Source of the DNA: an uncultured Fusicatenibacter sp.
Lineage (GTDB): Bacteria; Bacillota; Clostridia; Lachnospirales; Lachnospiraceae
NCBI GenBank assembly: GCA_902493585.1
Contig: CABUPZ010000001.1
Location: forward strand, 1 to 64,000
DNA length: 64,000 bases
Reading direction: 5' to 3'
In this document: positions 43,520 through 51,385 of the stretch, one piece after another
How positions within the stretch are numbered: position 1 is the stretch's first letter
Layout of the letters: the number at the start of each line of letters is the position of its first letter
Position numbers and translations under genes: made by a program
The notes under the pieces: model-generated
What the model was told of the DNA's origin: nothing
Seen by the model: only the letters and a program-made list of their open reading frames with translations
The model's database searches: none

Positions 43520-43719
43520 ATTCACCTCTCCTTTCTCCTACAATTACTTTTGTATCTTGATTTTACCACATCTTTCTTTGTTTTTCCATAAGTTTTCTAA
43601 TAATTTTAAAATAAACTTGTCTTTTATTTTTTTGAATCTTTTATATTCATGTGTTTCTGAATTTTTTATTATTTTTAATATTCTATTTGATAATTTTGTT
43701 TTTCAAGAGCTTGATAATC

Positions 43720-44097
43720 TCAAACACGATCTGCAAGTGAAGCTGCAGCCATTCCCAAAACCACCCCAGTCATACATACCAGCACACTTACCGCCGCATA
43801 TCCAACTCCCAGAAACAACTTTCCTTTTTCCAACAGCTGAACGGTTTCCAATGAAAACGTGGAAAATGTCGTAAACCCTCCGCAGAAACCGGTTTTCAAA
43901 AACAAGACCATCCTCGGAGATTCCGACCATCGGTTCGCTGCCAGTCCTACGATCAATCCGATCAAAAACGCTCCTGCCAGATTGGTGACAAATGTCATCA
44001 CCGGAAAATCCACTTTCACCGGAACCAGACTGAGCAGGTACCTGCACACCGCGCCTGCCGCACCTCCTGCCGCCACCAGTACTATTTTCTCTATCAA
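43720..44097 (-). CDS. crcB: CrcB/Fluc fluoride channel
   Basis: A 125-residue fluoride exporter with four transmembrane helices. It shows GGAAGAVCRYLL near the start, TFVTNLAGAFLIG (conserved Asn) and GFCGGFTTFSTFS, the ion-binding phenylalanine motif. Start TTG 44097 is chosen because AAAGGAG lies ten bases upstream; the open frame extends to 44172 without another site. Fluc channels act as dual-topology dimers; only one copy is present here. A long hairpin lies just upstream in its leader. Confidence 0.9.
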   Translation of the reverse strand: MIEKIVLVAAGGAAGAVCRYLLSLVPVKVDFPVMTFVTNLAGAFLIGLIVGLAANRWSESPRMVLFLKTGFCGGFTTFSTFSLETVQLLEKGKLFLGVGYAAVSVLVCMTGVVLGMAAASLADRV

Positions 44098-44125
44098 TCT
44101 ACAGACACTCCTTTCCACAGCGAAA

Positions 44126-44186
44126 ACCCCGGAAGACATCTGACGGCTGCGCCTTGCCGGCTTCACCGGCAAATGTCTTCCGGGGT
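44126..44186 (-). terminator. Long hairpin between the IclR gene and crcB
   Basis: ACCCCGGAAGACAT / ATGTCTTCCGGGGT (44126-44139/44173-44186) enclose a smaller TTGCCGG/CCGGCAA stem. Read leftward it ends in TTTT, eight bases after the IclR stop. It is also the leader of crcB. Confidence 0.65.
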
Positions 44187-44193
44187 CTGCTTT

Positions 44194-45057
44194 TTACTGA
44201 ATCACCCGGGCGATCTCTTCTTTCATTTTCAGTACATAATATGCCAGTCCCTCCACCCGGTTATCATCCATCCGGCTCACCGGGGCGGAAATACTGAACG
44301 CATATTTGGGACGTCCCTTGTAGTCCGTCACACCTGCCGCAATACAGCGGACACCCAGTTCATTCTCCTCATTGTCCAGAGCGTAGCCCTTTTCCCGAAC
44401 CTCCTCCAGAGCCTTCAGGTACTCATCACAGTCTACGATCGTATGAGGTGTCAACGCATGGATCGAACTCTTCGCCCACATTTTGCGCACCTGCTCCTCG
44501 GTCATCTGTGCCGCCATGGTCTTGCCCACGCCCGAACAGTACAGAGGGATCCTGCTGCCCACCTTGGATACCATGCGCACAGAATTCTGATCCGATTCCA
44601 CCTTATCGATATAAACCGCATAATTTCCATCCTTCTGGACAAAATGCACGGTCTCTCCGGTCTGGCGCATCAGCTTTTTCAGATAAGGCCGCACGATCTC
44701 GATCACATCCACATGAGCAAGCAGCTGATTGGACAATTCCAAAAGCTTAAAGGTGAGACTGTACTTGCCCGTCTCCAGATCCTGTCGCGCGTATCCCATA
44801 TAGATCAGGGAATTCAGCAGCCGGTGAACGGTACTCTTATGAAGTTCCAGCTGATTGGACAATTCAATCAGCCCCATTGGCCCTTTCTGTGCCAGCGTTT
44901 CCATCGTGAGAAACAGCCGGTCCGCCACCTGGATCGGATTTTTTTCTTCCCGGATCTCTTCCCTGGTTTCCTCTCCCGCCGCTGCTCCGGTCCCGCTCAG
45001 GATCTCTTTTTCGACCTTTTTTCTGGTCGATTCTTTGTTATTCTGTTCCGTATTCAT
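44194..45057 (-). CDS. IclR family transcriptional regulator (KdgR-like)
   Basis: A 287-residue IclR protein. The winged helix spans about residues 42-100 (PIQVADRLFLTMETLAQKG, then LELHKSTVHRLLNSL) and the C-terminal ligand domain follows (GVRCIAAGVTDYKG). The first ~40 residues are an acidic, lysine-rich extension not usual in the family. It is divergent from the KDPG-aldolase/kinase genes, so it probably represses them in answer to a sugar acid such as 2-keto-3-deoxygluconate. Its promoter is at 45099-45127. Confidence 0.92.
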   Translation of the reverse strand: MNTEQNNKESTRKKVEKEILSGTGAAAGEETREEIREEKNPIQVADRLFLTMETLAQKGPMGLIELSNQLELHKSTVHRLLNSLIYMGYARQDLETGKYSLTFKLLELSNQLLAHVDVIEIVRPYLKKLMRQTGETVHFVQKDGNYAVYIDKVESDQNSVRMVSKVGSRIPLYCSGVGKTMAAQMTEEQVRKMWAKSSIHALTPHTIVDCDEYLKALEEVREKGYALDNEENELGVRCIAAGVTDYKGRPKYAFSISAPVSRMDDNRVEGLAYYVLKMKEEIARVIQ

Positions 45058-45098
45058 TCTTCCACGCTTTCCCGTGAATCACATCGTTCCATACACGC

Positions 45099-45127
45099 AT
45101 TTTAACACACCAAAAATTTTCTGACAA
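45099..45127 (-). promoter_or_regulatory. Promoter of the IclR gene
   Basis: Leftward TTGTCA (45127-45122), 17-base spacer, TAAAAT (45104-45099). Confidence 0.65.
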
Positions 45128-45433
45128 GAGGGGAGGGACGGGGAAGCCGGGGGAGAACGGCAGGGGCGGCGTGTTGGAAAATGGTTGTCCTAATTACAGA
45201 AACATTCCGAACATGCTGTTTATGATAACCTAATAATGGCAAAAAATATGCAGCACGAATATATCTACAACCTGCGTATTTTCCATATCGTCTGGGAATA
45301 ACTTTTTTGAATATGTTTTCTGAAAAACATCTATCACACATGGAAACACTCAACACCGCAGCATATCCCCAACCACACACGCGCCCTCACCCTACCGCGG
45401 CGCCTCCGTCCCCTAAAAAGTTTTATTTTTTGC
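45128..45433. other. Gap without recognisable gene
   Basis: About 300 bases between divergent promoters. It has a G-rich tract (45130-45175), an AT-rich middle and a C-rich tract (45360-45415). No supported reading frame, RNA or operator beyond the flanking promoters. Confidence 0.4.
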
Positions 45434-45461
45434 TTGACTTTTGGGGGTATGGCGGTATAAT
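45434..45461 (+). promoter_or_regulatory. Promoter of the KDPG aldolase-kinase genes
   Basis: TTGACT (45434-45439), 16-base spacer, consensus TATAAT (45456-45461). Confidence 0.8.
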
Positions 45462-45482
45462 GAAATCATAAAGTATTACATC

Positions 45483-45510
45483 GTGAAACTTAGTTCCATA
45501 TTGTGAAACT
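45483..45510. promoter_or_regulatory. Probable IclR operator downstream of the promoter
   Basis: GTGAAACT occurs twice, at 45483-45490 and 45503-45510, 20 bases apart. The first copy also pairs with the following AGTTCC as an inverted repeat. The site is downstream of the transcription start, as expected for a repressor, and between the divergent IclR gene and its likely target. Confidence 0.5.
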
Positions 45511-45550
45511 CGAAAAACTTTAAATCCAAGAAGAAAAGGAGAAAAGAATC

Positions 45551-46510
45551 ATGAATGCCGTATTAGAAGAAATTCAGAAAATTGGTATCGTACCAGTCGT
45601 AGTTCTGGACAAGCCGGAAGACGCTGAGCCGCTGGCAAAAGCTCTTTGCGAAGGAGGACTTCCGTGTGCGGAGGTTACTTTCCGTACCGCTGCTGCTGAG
45701 GAATCCATCCGTATCATGTCCGAGAAATTCCCGAACATGCTGGTTGGCGCAGGTACTGTTCTGACCACAGAGCAGGTTGACCGTGCAGTGAATGCAGGCG
45801 CTAAATTCATCGTAAGCCCGGGCCTGAATCCGGAAGTTGTAAAATACTGTGTGGACAAGAACATCCCGGTAACTCCTGGTACCTGCAACCCGAGCGATAT
45901 CGAGACCGCTATTTCCCTGGGCCTGGATGTTGTTAAATTCTTCCCGGCTGAGGCTGCAGGCGGACTGGCTATGATCAAAGCAATGGCTGCTCCGTATGTA
46001 AATATGAAATTTATGCCGACCGGCGGTATCAACGCAAAGAACGTAAACGAGTACCTGGCATTTGACAAGATCATCGCATGCGGCGGAAGCTGGATGGTAA
46101 ACAAAGCTCTGGTAAATGCCGGCGAGTTTGACAAGATCAAAGAGATGACCACAGAGGCTGTCCGCACAATGCTTGGCTTCGAGATCGTTCACATCGGAAT
46201 CAACTCCGAGGACGAGGCTGAGGCTGAAAAAACTGCTTCTGCTTTCGACGGTCTGTTCGGATGGGCGAAAGATGAGCACACCAAATCCGTATTTGCAGGA
46301 AAACAGATTGAGGTTATGAAATCCAAAGTGCGCGGAACTCACGGACACATCGGAGTAGGAACCAACAGCGTTCTCCGTGCAAAACATTTCCTGGAGTCTC
46401 AGGGATACAAATTTGATGAAAGCACAGCTACCTACAAAAACGGCAAGCTGAACTTCATCTATCTGCAGGATGAGATCGGCGGTTTCGCAGTTCATCTGGT
46501 AAATAAATAA
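45551..46510 (+). CDS. KDPG/KHG aldolase with C-terminal VOC-like domain
   Basis: A 319-residue protein. Residues 1-~205 are a bifunctional 2-keto-3-deoxy-6-phosphogluconate / 4-hydroxy-2-oxoglutarate aldolase, with E41 in CAEVTFRTAA and the Schiff-base lysine K129 in LDVVKFFPAEAAGG. From about residue 209 (GFEIVHIGINSE) a second domain of ~110 residues resembles the vicinal-oxygen-chelate fold. Its role is unknown; a stand-alone aldolase is about 205-215 residues. It splits KDPG into pyruvate and glyceraldehyde-3-phosphate. The kdgK gene follows 62 bases later. Confidence 0.9.
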   Translation: MNAVLEEIQKIGIVPVVVLDKPEDAEPLAKALCEGGLPCAEVTFRTAAAEESIRIMSEKFPNMLVGAGTVLTTEQVDRAVNAGAKFIVSPGLNPEVVKYCVDKNIPVTPGTCNPSDIETAISLGLDVVKFFPAEAAGGLAMIKAMAAPYVNMKFMPTGGINAKNVNEYLAFDKIIACGGSWMVNKALVNAGEFDKIKEMTTEAVRTMLGFEIVHIGINSEDEAEAEKTASAFDGLFGWAKDEHTKSVFAGKQIEVMKSKVRGTHGHIGVGTNSVLRAKHFLESQGYKFDESTATYKNGKLNFIYLQDEIGGFAVHLVNK

Positions 46511-46572
46511 AACACAGCATATTGCTGATCATTCTTTATCATTAGTAAAAACCACAAAAGGAGAAACAAATC

Positions 46573-47598
46573 ATGGCAAAGAAAGTAGTTACATTTGGTG
46601 AAATCATGTTAAGACTGGCACCGGAAGGATATTACCGTTTTGTACAGGCGGATACCTACGGTGCAACCTATGGCGGCGGCGAAGCAAACGTATCTGTTTC
46701 CCTGGCTAACTACGGATTCGATTCTTACTTTGTAACAAAACTTCCAAAACACGAAATCGGACAGGCTGGTGTAAACTCCCTGCGCAGATATGGTGTAAAT
46801 ACCGATTATATTGCCCGCGGCGGTGACCGTGTAGGTATCTATTTCCTGGAGAAAGGTGCTTCCCAGAGACCTTCCAAGGTTATCTATGACCGTGCAGGTT
46901 CTTCTATCGCTACTGCTGATGCATCTGACTTCAACTGGAAAGAGATCTTCGAGGGCGCTGAGTGGTTCCACTTCACAGGCATCACTCCGGCTCTGGGCGA
47001 CAACGTAGCAGCAATCTGTCTGGAAGCCTGCAAGGCTGCAAAAGAAGCCGGCGTTAAGATCTCCTGCGACCTGAACTACAGAAACAAACTGTGGAGCAAA
47101 GAAAAAGCCGGCCAGGTAATGGGCGAACTTTGCAAATACGTTGACGTATGTATCGCAAACGAGGAAGACGCTGCAGATGTATTCGGCATCAAAGCTTCCA
47201 ACACAGACGTAACTGCAGGTGAGATCAACCGTGAAGGTTACAAAGAGGTTGCAAAACAGCTGGCTGACCGTTTCGGATTTGAGAAAGTCTGCATCACTCT
47301 GCGCGAGTCTCTGTCTGCAAACGACAACAACTGGTCCGGTATGCTGTATGATGGAAATGACTTCTACTTCAGCAAGAAATACAAAATGCACATCGTTGAC
47401 CGCGTAGGCGGCGGCGACAGCTTCGGCGGCGGACTGATCGCAGCTACTTTAAACGGATATGATTCTCAGGGAATCATCGAGTTCGCAGTTGCTGCATCCT
47501 GTCTGAAACACTCCATCGAAGGCGACTACAACATGGTTACCATGGATGAGGTTGCGAAACTGGCCGGCGGAGACGGATCCGGACGTGTTCAGAGATAA
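46573..47598 (+). CDS. kdgK: 2-keto-3-deoxygluconate kinase (PfkB family)
   Basis: A 341-residue PfkB sugar kinase. An N-terminal GEIMLRLAP start and GGGEANVSVSLANYG substrate region precede the C-terminal signature DRVGGGDSFGGGL, which holds the catalytic aspartate. Paired with the KDPG aldolase it phosphorylates KDG from pectin or uronate breakdown. The ribosome site is AAAGGAGAAAC. Its expression is likely under the IclR regulator upstream. Confidence 0.88.
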   Translation: MAKKVVTFGEIMLRLAPEGYYRFVQADTYGATYGGGEANVSVSLANYGFDSYFVTKLPKHEIGQAGVNSLRRYGVNTDYIARGGDRVGIYFLEKGASQRPSKVIYDRAGSSIATADASDFNWKEIFEGAEWFHFTGITPALGDNVAAICLEACKAAKEAGVKISCDLNYRNKLWSKEKAGQVMGELCKYVDVCIANEEDAADVFGIKASNTDVTAGEINREGYKEVAKQLADRFGFEKVCITLRESLSANDNNWSGMLYDGNDFYFSKKYKMHIVDRVGGGDSFGGGLIAATLNGYDSQGIIEFAVAASCLKHSIEGDYNMVTMDEVAKLAGGDGSGRVQR

Positions 47599-47710
47599 TT
47601 TCTGCACAGGATAAGATCTTCACAATTATATATTACCATCTCAGTGAGACCGGCAGCTCCAACTGCCAGGAGAGGCTGACTCACTTTCACACACAATGAT
47701 TTGATTATAG

Positions 47711-47747
47711 TTGGGGCACTGCTTTTGCAGTGCCCCAATCCTTTTTT
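47711..47747 (+). terminator. Intrinsic terminator after kdgK
   Basis: TTGGGGCACTGC pairs with GCAGTGCCCCAA (47711-47738), then T6 at 47742-47747. It lies 16 bases before the next kinase start, so it may act as a partial terminator between the two genes. Confidence 0.75.
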
Positions 47748-47762
47748 GAACGGAGGATGTTT

Positions 47763-48839
47763 ATGACTTCTGCAAACAACACAAAACAGAAAATTTCCCC
47801 CATGACTGCCGAAAATAACGAACGGGATTTCGATCTCCTTGCCCTCGGCGAAGTACTACTCCGCCTCTCACCGCCGGTCAATGAACGGCTGGTGCGCGGC
47901 GAGACTCTGGAAAAAACTGCAGGCGGCGCGGAACTGAATGTCGTTTCCGGTGTTTCTCTTCTCGGGCTTCACACAGGCATTATCTCCAAGCTCCCCTCCA
48001 ACGATCTGGGAACCTATGTAAAAAACCGTATTCGTTTCCTGGGCGTTTCCGATGACTATCTGGTATATGACGCAGACAAAAATGCCCGCCTCGGCGTTTA
48101 CTACTACGAAGGCGGTGCTTATCCGAGAAAGCCACATATCGTCTATGACCGCGCACATACCACGTTCCAGGAGATCCATATCAGCGATTATGATGAAAAA
48201 ATGTTCTCCTCCACCCGCTGTTTCCACACCAGCGGCATCACCCTTGCGCTCAGTCCGAATACAAGGGAAACCGCCATTGAAATGATCAAGCGTTTCAAGG
48301 AACAGGGAACCCTGATCTCCTTCGATGTCAATTTCCGCGGCAATCTCTGGAGCGGAGACGAGGCGCGTGAATGCATCAAGAAGATCCTTCCCTACGTGGA
48401 TATCTTCTTCTGTTCAGAAGATACTGCCCGTCTGACCTTCCTGAAAGAAGGAAGCGCACAGGAAATCATGAAAAGCTTTACCGAAGAATACCCGATCTCC
48501 ATCGTCGCCTCCACACAGAGGATCGTACACAGCCCGAAGATTCATACTTTCGGTTCCGTGATCTACAGCTCCGCGGATGATACCTTCTACGAAGAAGAAC
48601 CGTATCACCATATCGAAGTCGTAGACCGCATCGGCTCCGGAGACGCTTATGTTTCCGGTGTTCTGTACAGCCTTCTGGCAAATCCCGGCGACTATGCAAA
48701 GGCACTGTCCTACGGAAACGCCACCGGCTCCGTAAAAAATACGATCCCAGGCGATCTTCCTTCCTGCGACAGGAAAGAAATCGATTCTATTATCCGCGAA
48801 CATCACACAACCGGACGCCATTCCGAAATGGAGCGCTGA
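47763..48839 (+). CDS. Second PfkB-family sugar kinase
   Basis: A 358-residue kinase with LALGEVLLRLSPP near the start, the substrate block GGAELNVVSGVSLLG and the catalytic VVDRIGSGDAYVSGVLY. It resembles KdgK but is clearly diverged, with an N-terminal extension of about 20 residues. The start is ATG 47763, six bases after GGAGG. Substrate could be KDG or a related keto-sugar. It lies just past the terminator-like hairpin of kdgK and is followed by a good terminator. Confidence 0.85.
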   Translation: MTSANNTKQKISPMTAENNERDFDLLALGEVLLRLSPPVNERLVRGETLEKTAGGAELNVVSGVSLLGLHTGIISKLPSNDLGTYVKNRIRFLGVSDDYLVYDADKNARLGVYYYEGGAYPRKPHIVYDRAHTTFQEIHISDYDEKMFSSTRCFHTSGITLALSPNTRETAIEMIKRFKEQGTLISFDVNFRGNLWSGDEARECIKKILPYVDIFFCSEDTARLTFLKEGSAQEIMKSFTEEYPISIVASTQRIVHSPKIHTFGSVIYSSADDTFYEEEPYHHIEVVDRIGSGDAYVSGVLYSLLANPGDYAKALSYGNATGSVKNTIPGDLPSCDRKEIDSIIREHHTTGRHSEMER

Positions 48840-48846
48840 TACACAC

Positions 48847-48887
48847 AAAAGATCCCGGTCAGGAAATCACTCCTGCCGGGATCTTTT
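48847..48887 (+). terminator. Terminator of the KDG gene unit
   Basis: AAAAGATCCCGG (48847-48858) pairs with CCGGGATCTTTT (48876-48887), usable in both directions. Confidence 0.85.
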
Positions 48888-48928
48888 GTTATGGAAGTTT
48901 TGATGAAAAATGATGTATGATTACAGCC

Positions 48929-49276
48929 CTATTTCAGAACCTTCATGTTATATTTACCGCCCTGCATAAATCCTGAGGTCCGGGAAGAAACTTTTTCTGC
49001 GGTACGCTGCTCTGTCTTCCAGTCTCCGCCGCCGGTTTCCAATGAAACTTTACAGCTTCCAAAAAGCTTTTCACACAATTGATTTTTTCCATCTTGCAGT
49101 GCATCACAGCCGTTTACCAGCAGTTCACACATCCTCAGATATGCGCCTGAAAGCAGGTTGTACAGCCGATGCAGCGGATGTTTGCTGTAATCGTCACTCC
49201 TGAACGCCCATACAATTCCAGCGCTCAATACCAGAATACAACCAATCAGTAATACCGTGTCTATTACATACAACAT
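48929..49276 (-). CDS. Small membrane-anchored protein, function unknown
   Basis: A 115-residue protein with one N-terminal transmembrane segment (about residues 4-25), then a soluble charged tail with three or four cysteines. AAAGGGG lies upstream of the ATG. No family recognised. Confidence 0.7.
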   Translation of the reverse strand: MLYVIDTVLLIGCILVLSAGIVWAFRSDDYSKHPLHRLYNLLSGAYLRMCELLVNGCDALQDGKNQLCEKLFGSCKVSLETGGGDWKTEQRTAEKVSSRTSGFMQGGKYNMKVLK

Positions 49277-49486
49277 AGGCTCAACCCCTTTCTTCTCTTC
49301 TTTCTTTTATCTTATCTCACTTCTTTTTATTCGTCAATAATTATTTTGATTTTTTATGATTTTATTCTATTTATTTTGATTTTTATTCCTGTAAATTTTT
49401 ATAATTTTATTATTATTCATGTTTTAATATTTTTTCAGATTTTTTAAGCTTTTATTTTCTCTTAGAGCGTGTTTAAAATAGAAAAA

Positions 49487-49565
49487 CCTGGGGCATGTAC
49501 AAAACTTCCTCCCTGCAATCGATATCCTTCTCTCTGCAGAAAGCAGTTTGCAAACACGCCCCAGG
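49487..49565 (-). terminator. Terminator of the 87-residue gene
   Basis: CCTGGGGCATGT (49487-49498) pairs with ACACGCCCCAGG (49554-49565). Read leftward, TTTTTC follows. Its right arm includes the CAAACACGC core of family B. Confidence 0.7.
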
Positions 49566-49569
49566 AGCC

Positions 49570-49833
49570 TTATCCCTCTACAATCAGATATTTTCCGTCG
49601 GGAAGGCGGAACACCTCGCTCTGCTCTTCCAGTTCCTTATCACTCAAACCTTCCACATCCAGGCCTTCCTCTTCCAGAAACTCTCTCGCTTCCTTCAGAG
49701 AATCCACAACGACTGCCAGGCAATCCTCCAGAAAAGCTTCCGCCTCCTCAAAAGTTTCCGCCACCGGTTCTTCAAATAGCTGTTCCTGATTTTTCAGAAA
49801 AGTCAGGACATATTCTTCCTTGTAAGTCTCCAT
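49570..49833 (-). CDS. Small acidic protein, function unknown
   Basis: An 87-residue, strongly acidic, cytosolic protein with one cysteine. It has a helical pattern throughout and ends LPDGKYLIVEG. AGGAGG precedes the ATG. It is monocistronic, with a terminator close after it. I do not recognise the family with confidence. Confidence 0.75.
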   Translation of the reverse strand: METYKEEYVLTFLKNQEQLFEEPVAETFEEAEAFLEDCLAVVVDSLKEAREFLEEEGLDVEGLSDKELEEQSEVFRLPDGKYLIVEG

Positions 49834-49892
49834 TTTTTTCTCCTCCTGTTTGGTTTATTCCCGCGGGCAACGATCCAAGCGGACATGCTGTG

Positions 49893-50594
49893 CTACATAC
49901 AAGTCTGATGCCCCGCAGCTTGCTGCGGGGTTTTTGACTTCTCGTGGATCAGCTGCAGGATTTCTTCCGGAGCGTCGATCAACGCCATCGCATGATTTTC
50001 GATCAGCTCCTGTCTCGTGCGAAATCCCCACGTCACCCCTACGGTGAACATCCCCGCAGCTCTTCCGGTCTGCATATCTGTGTTGGTATCGCCAAAATAC
50101 ATACATTCCTCCGGCAGGACCTTCAGTTCCTCTGCAATCCTGAGTGCCCCGTCCGGCGCCGGTTTTCTCGGAATCTCCCGGGTCTGTCCCTGAATCCGGT
50201 CGAAAATCTCCTTGCCGTAAATGGCCTCCGTCACATAGATTGCCTCCTCATGAGGCTTATTGGAACAAACCGCAAGGAAGATTCCCTGCTCCTTCAGTTT
50301 CTGCAGCGTCTCCGGCATTCCGGAAAACGGCCGCACATGGTACATTGGATCCTGTGCAAAATATTTCCGGATCAATGGAATTCCCTCTTCCCAACGTGTC
50401 CCCTGGCGGTCACCAGCGTCAAAAAGCGCCCGTTTCAGCGTCTGGTCAATCCCGTCGCCGGCATAATAATTATACGCTTCCACCGGCTGCGGCTTTAAAT
50501 GAAATTCTTCCAGCACCATATTGCCGGCACGTGCTATGGATGCTACGGTGTCTGCGATGGTGCCGTCCAGGTCAAAAATACAAGCTTTTATCAT
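49893..50594 (-). CDS. HAD-superfamily phosphatase (phosphoglycolate-phosphatase-like)
   Basis: A 233-residue HAD hydrolase. The catalytic DLDGTIADT is at residues 8-16, a helical cap domain follows, motif II lies in CSNKPHEEA, and motif IV reads YFGDTNTDMQTGRAAG. It is of the Gph type, acting on phosphoglycolate or other small phosphates. The last ~14 residues (SKTPQQAAGHQTCM) cross a GC-rich hairpin that looks like a terminator, so the protein may have gained a tail. Confidence 0.88.
   Translation of the reverse strand: MIKACIFDLDGTIADTVASIARAGNMVLEEFHLKPQPVEAYNYYAGDGIDQTLKRALFDAGDRQGTRWEEGIPLIRKYFAQDPMYHVRPFSGMPETLQKLKEQGIFLAVCSNKPHEEAIYVTEAIYGKEIFDRIQGQTREIPRKPAPDGALRIAEELKVLPEECMYFGDTNTDMQTGRAAGMFTVGVTWGFRTRQELIENHAMALIDAPEEILQLIHEKSKTPQQAAGHQTCM
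49911..49935 (+). other. Hairpin with T run inside the HAD gene end
   Basis: CCCCGCAGC (49911-49919) pairs with GCTGCGGGG (49922-49930), then T5. It is terminator-like on the plus strand, where no gene precedes it; on the coding strand no T run follows. Confidence 0.4.
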
Positions 50595-50715
50595 AGATTT
50601 ACACCTCTTTCAGTTATTCTTCCTGCTGCGTTTTACAGCGGATATCCTTTCGCCGGATACCTGCCGTTCTTCTTCATTATAGAATAACCGTCAGATCCAT
50701 GCAAGAGAAACTCCT

Positions 50716-50743
50716 GTAACATTTCCGTTGGCTGAACGGTTAC
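50716..50743. repeat. Dispersed palindrome, family A, copy 4
   Basis: GTAACATTTCC and GCTGAACGGTTAC frame a 28-base imperfect palindrome with exact GTAAC/GTTAC ends. Confidence 0.5.
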
Positions 50744-50909
50744 AAACTCTTTTTTAATTAACCCTTTCCTTTTTGCCTGAAAAGTATTACAATAGATGCA
50801 TAATGAGTAAACGCAGTTCTTCTGCGTTATAGCGGCTGTATCAGATTGCCGCGGCCGTCTGACGAACCGTGACGGAACCGCAGCGAAACAGACGCTGAAA
50901 GGAGACATT

Positions 50910-51188
50910 ATGGCAAAAAAAATTGCAAAAACTCTTTGCGGTCTGACGGTTGTGATGGCTGCGGTTGGCGGTGTACTCGCATATTTGAAGATCAGGGATC
51001 AGAAAGACTCTCTGGATGAGGATTTTGATGATTTTACCGATGAGTTCGAAGATCAGGATTCCTCCCCGGAGCGCACCTACACAACGCTGTCCAAGACTAC
51101 CAAACCGGAAGAGGACGAGTCCGAAGAGACGAACGTTTCCGACCAACCCATGGAAGACGGAAAAACCTCTCAGTCTGAGGAAAAATAG
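50910..51188 (+). CDS. Single-span membrane protein with acidic tail, function unknown
   Basis: A 92-residue protein starting MAKKIAKTLCG with one transmembrane segment (about residues 8-27), then a long acidic, Ser/Thr-rich tail. AAAGGAGAC precedes the ATG. It is probably anchored with the basic end inside; no family recognised. Confidence 0.75.
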   Translation: MAKKIAKTLCGLTVVMAAVGGVLAYLKIRDQKDSLDEDFDDFTDEFEDQDSSPERTYTTLSKTTKPEEDESEETNVSDQPMEDGKTSQSEEK

Positions 51189-51247
51189 TGCCGCTGAAGC
51201 AGCAGCAAAGGCAGCATTACCGCCGGATGATTTCCAGGCCGGAAGCA

Positions 51248-51318
51248 AAAGAGGCTGTCAGAAAACGAAATGGATCCATCGTTTCCAAAGGATCGTTTTG
51301 CTTTCTGACAGTCTCTTT
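51248..51318. terminator. Bidirectional terminator
   Basis: AAAGAGGCTGTCAGAAA (51248-51264) pairs with TTTCTGACAGTCTCTTT (51302-51318), with one mismatch. It separates the convergent small-protein and MocR genes. Confidence 0.75.
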
Positions 51319-51385
51319 CTTTCCGCACAGCCTGCAGCGCATCCTCTTCAGACGGCAGGATAGCTTCTCCAGACATCTATGATTT

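Noticed and set aside
44126..44186. Fluoride riboswitch upstream of crcB
   Set aside because: A GCCGGTGAAGCCGGC hairpin and a GATGTCTTC stretch look vaguely similar, but the conserved AACCGC and GCTGATG parts are missing and the outer stem is an ordinary terminator shape.
45102..45380. 92-codon leftward frame in the IclR-aldolase gap
   Set aside because: No ribosome site, odd composition; overlaps the IclR promoter.
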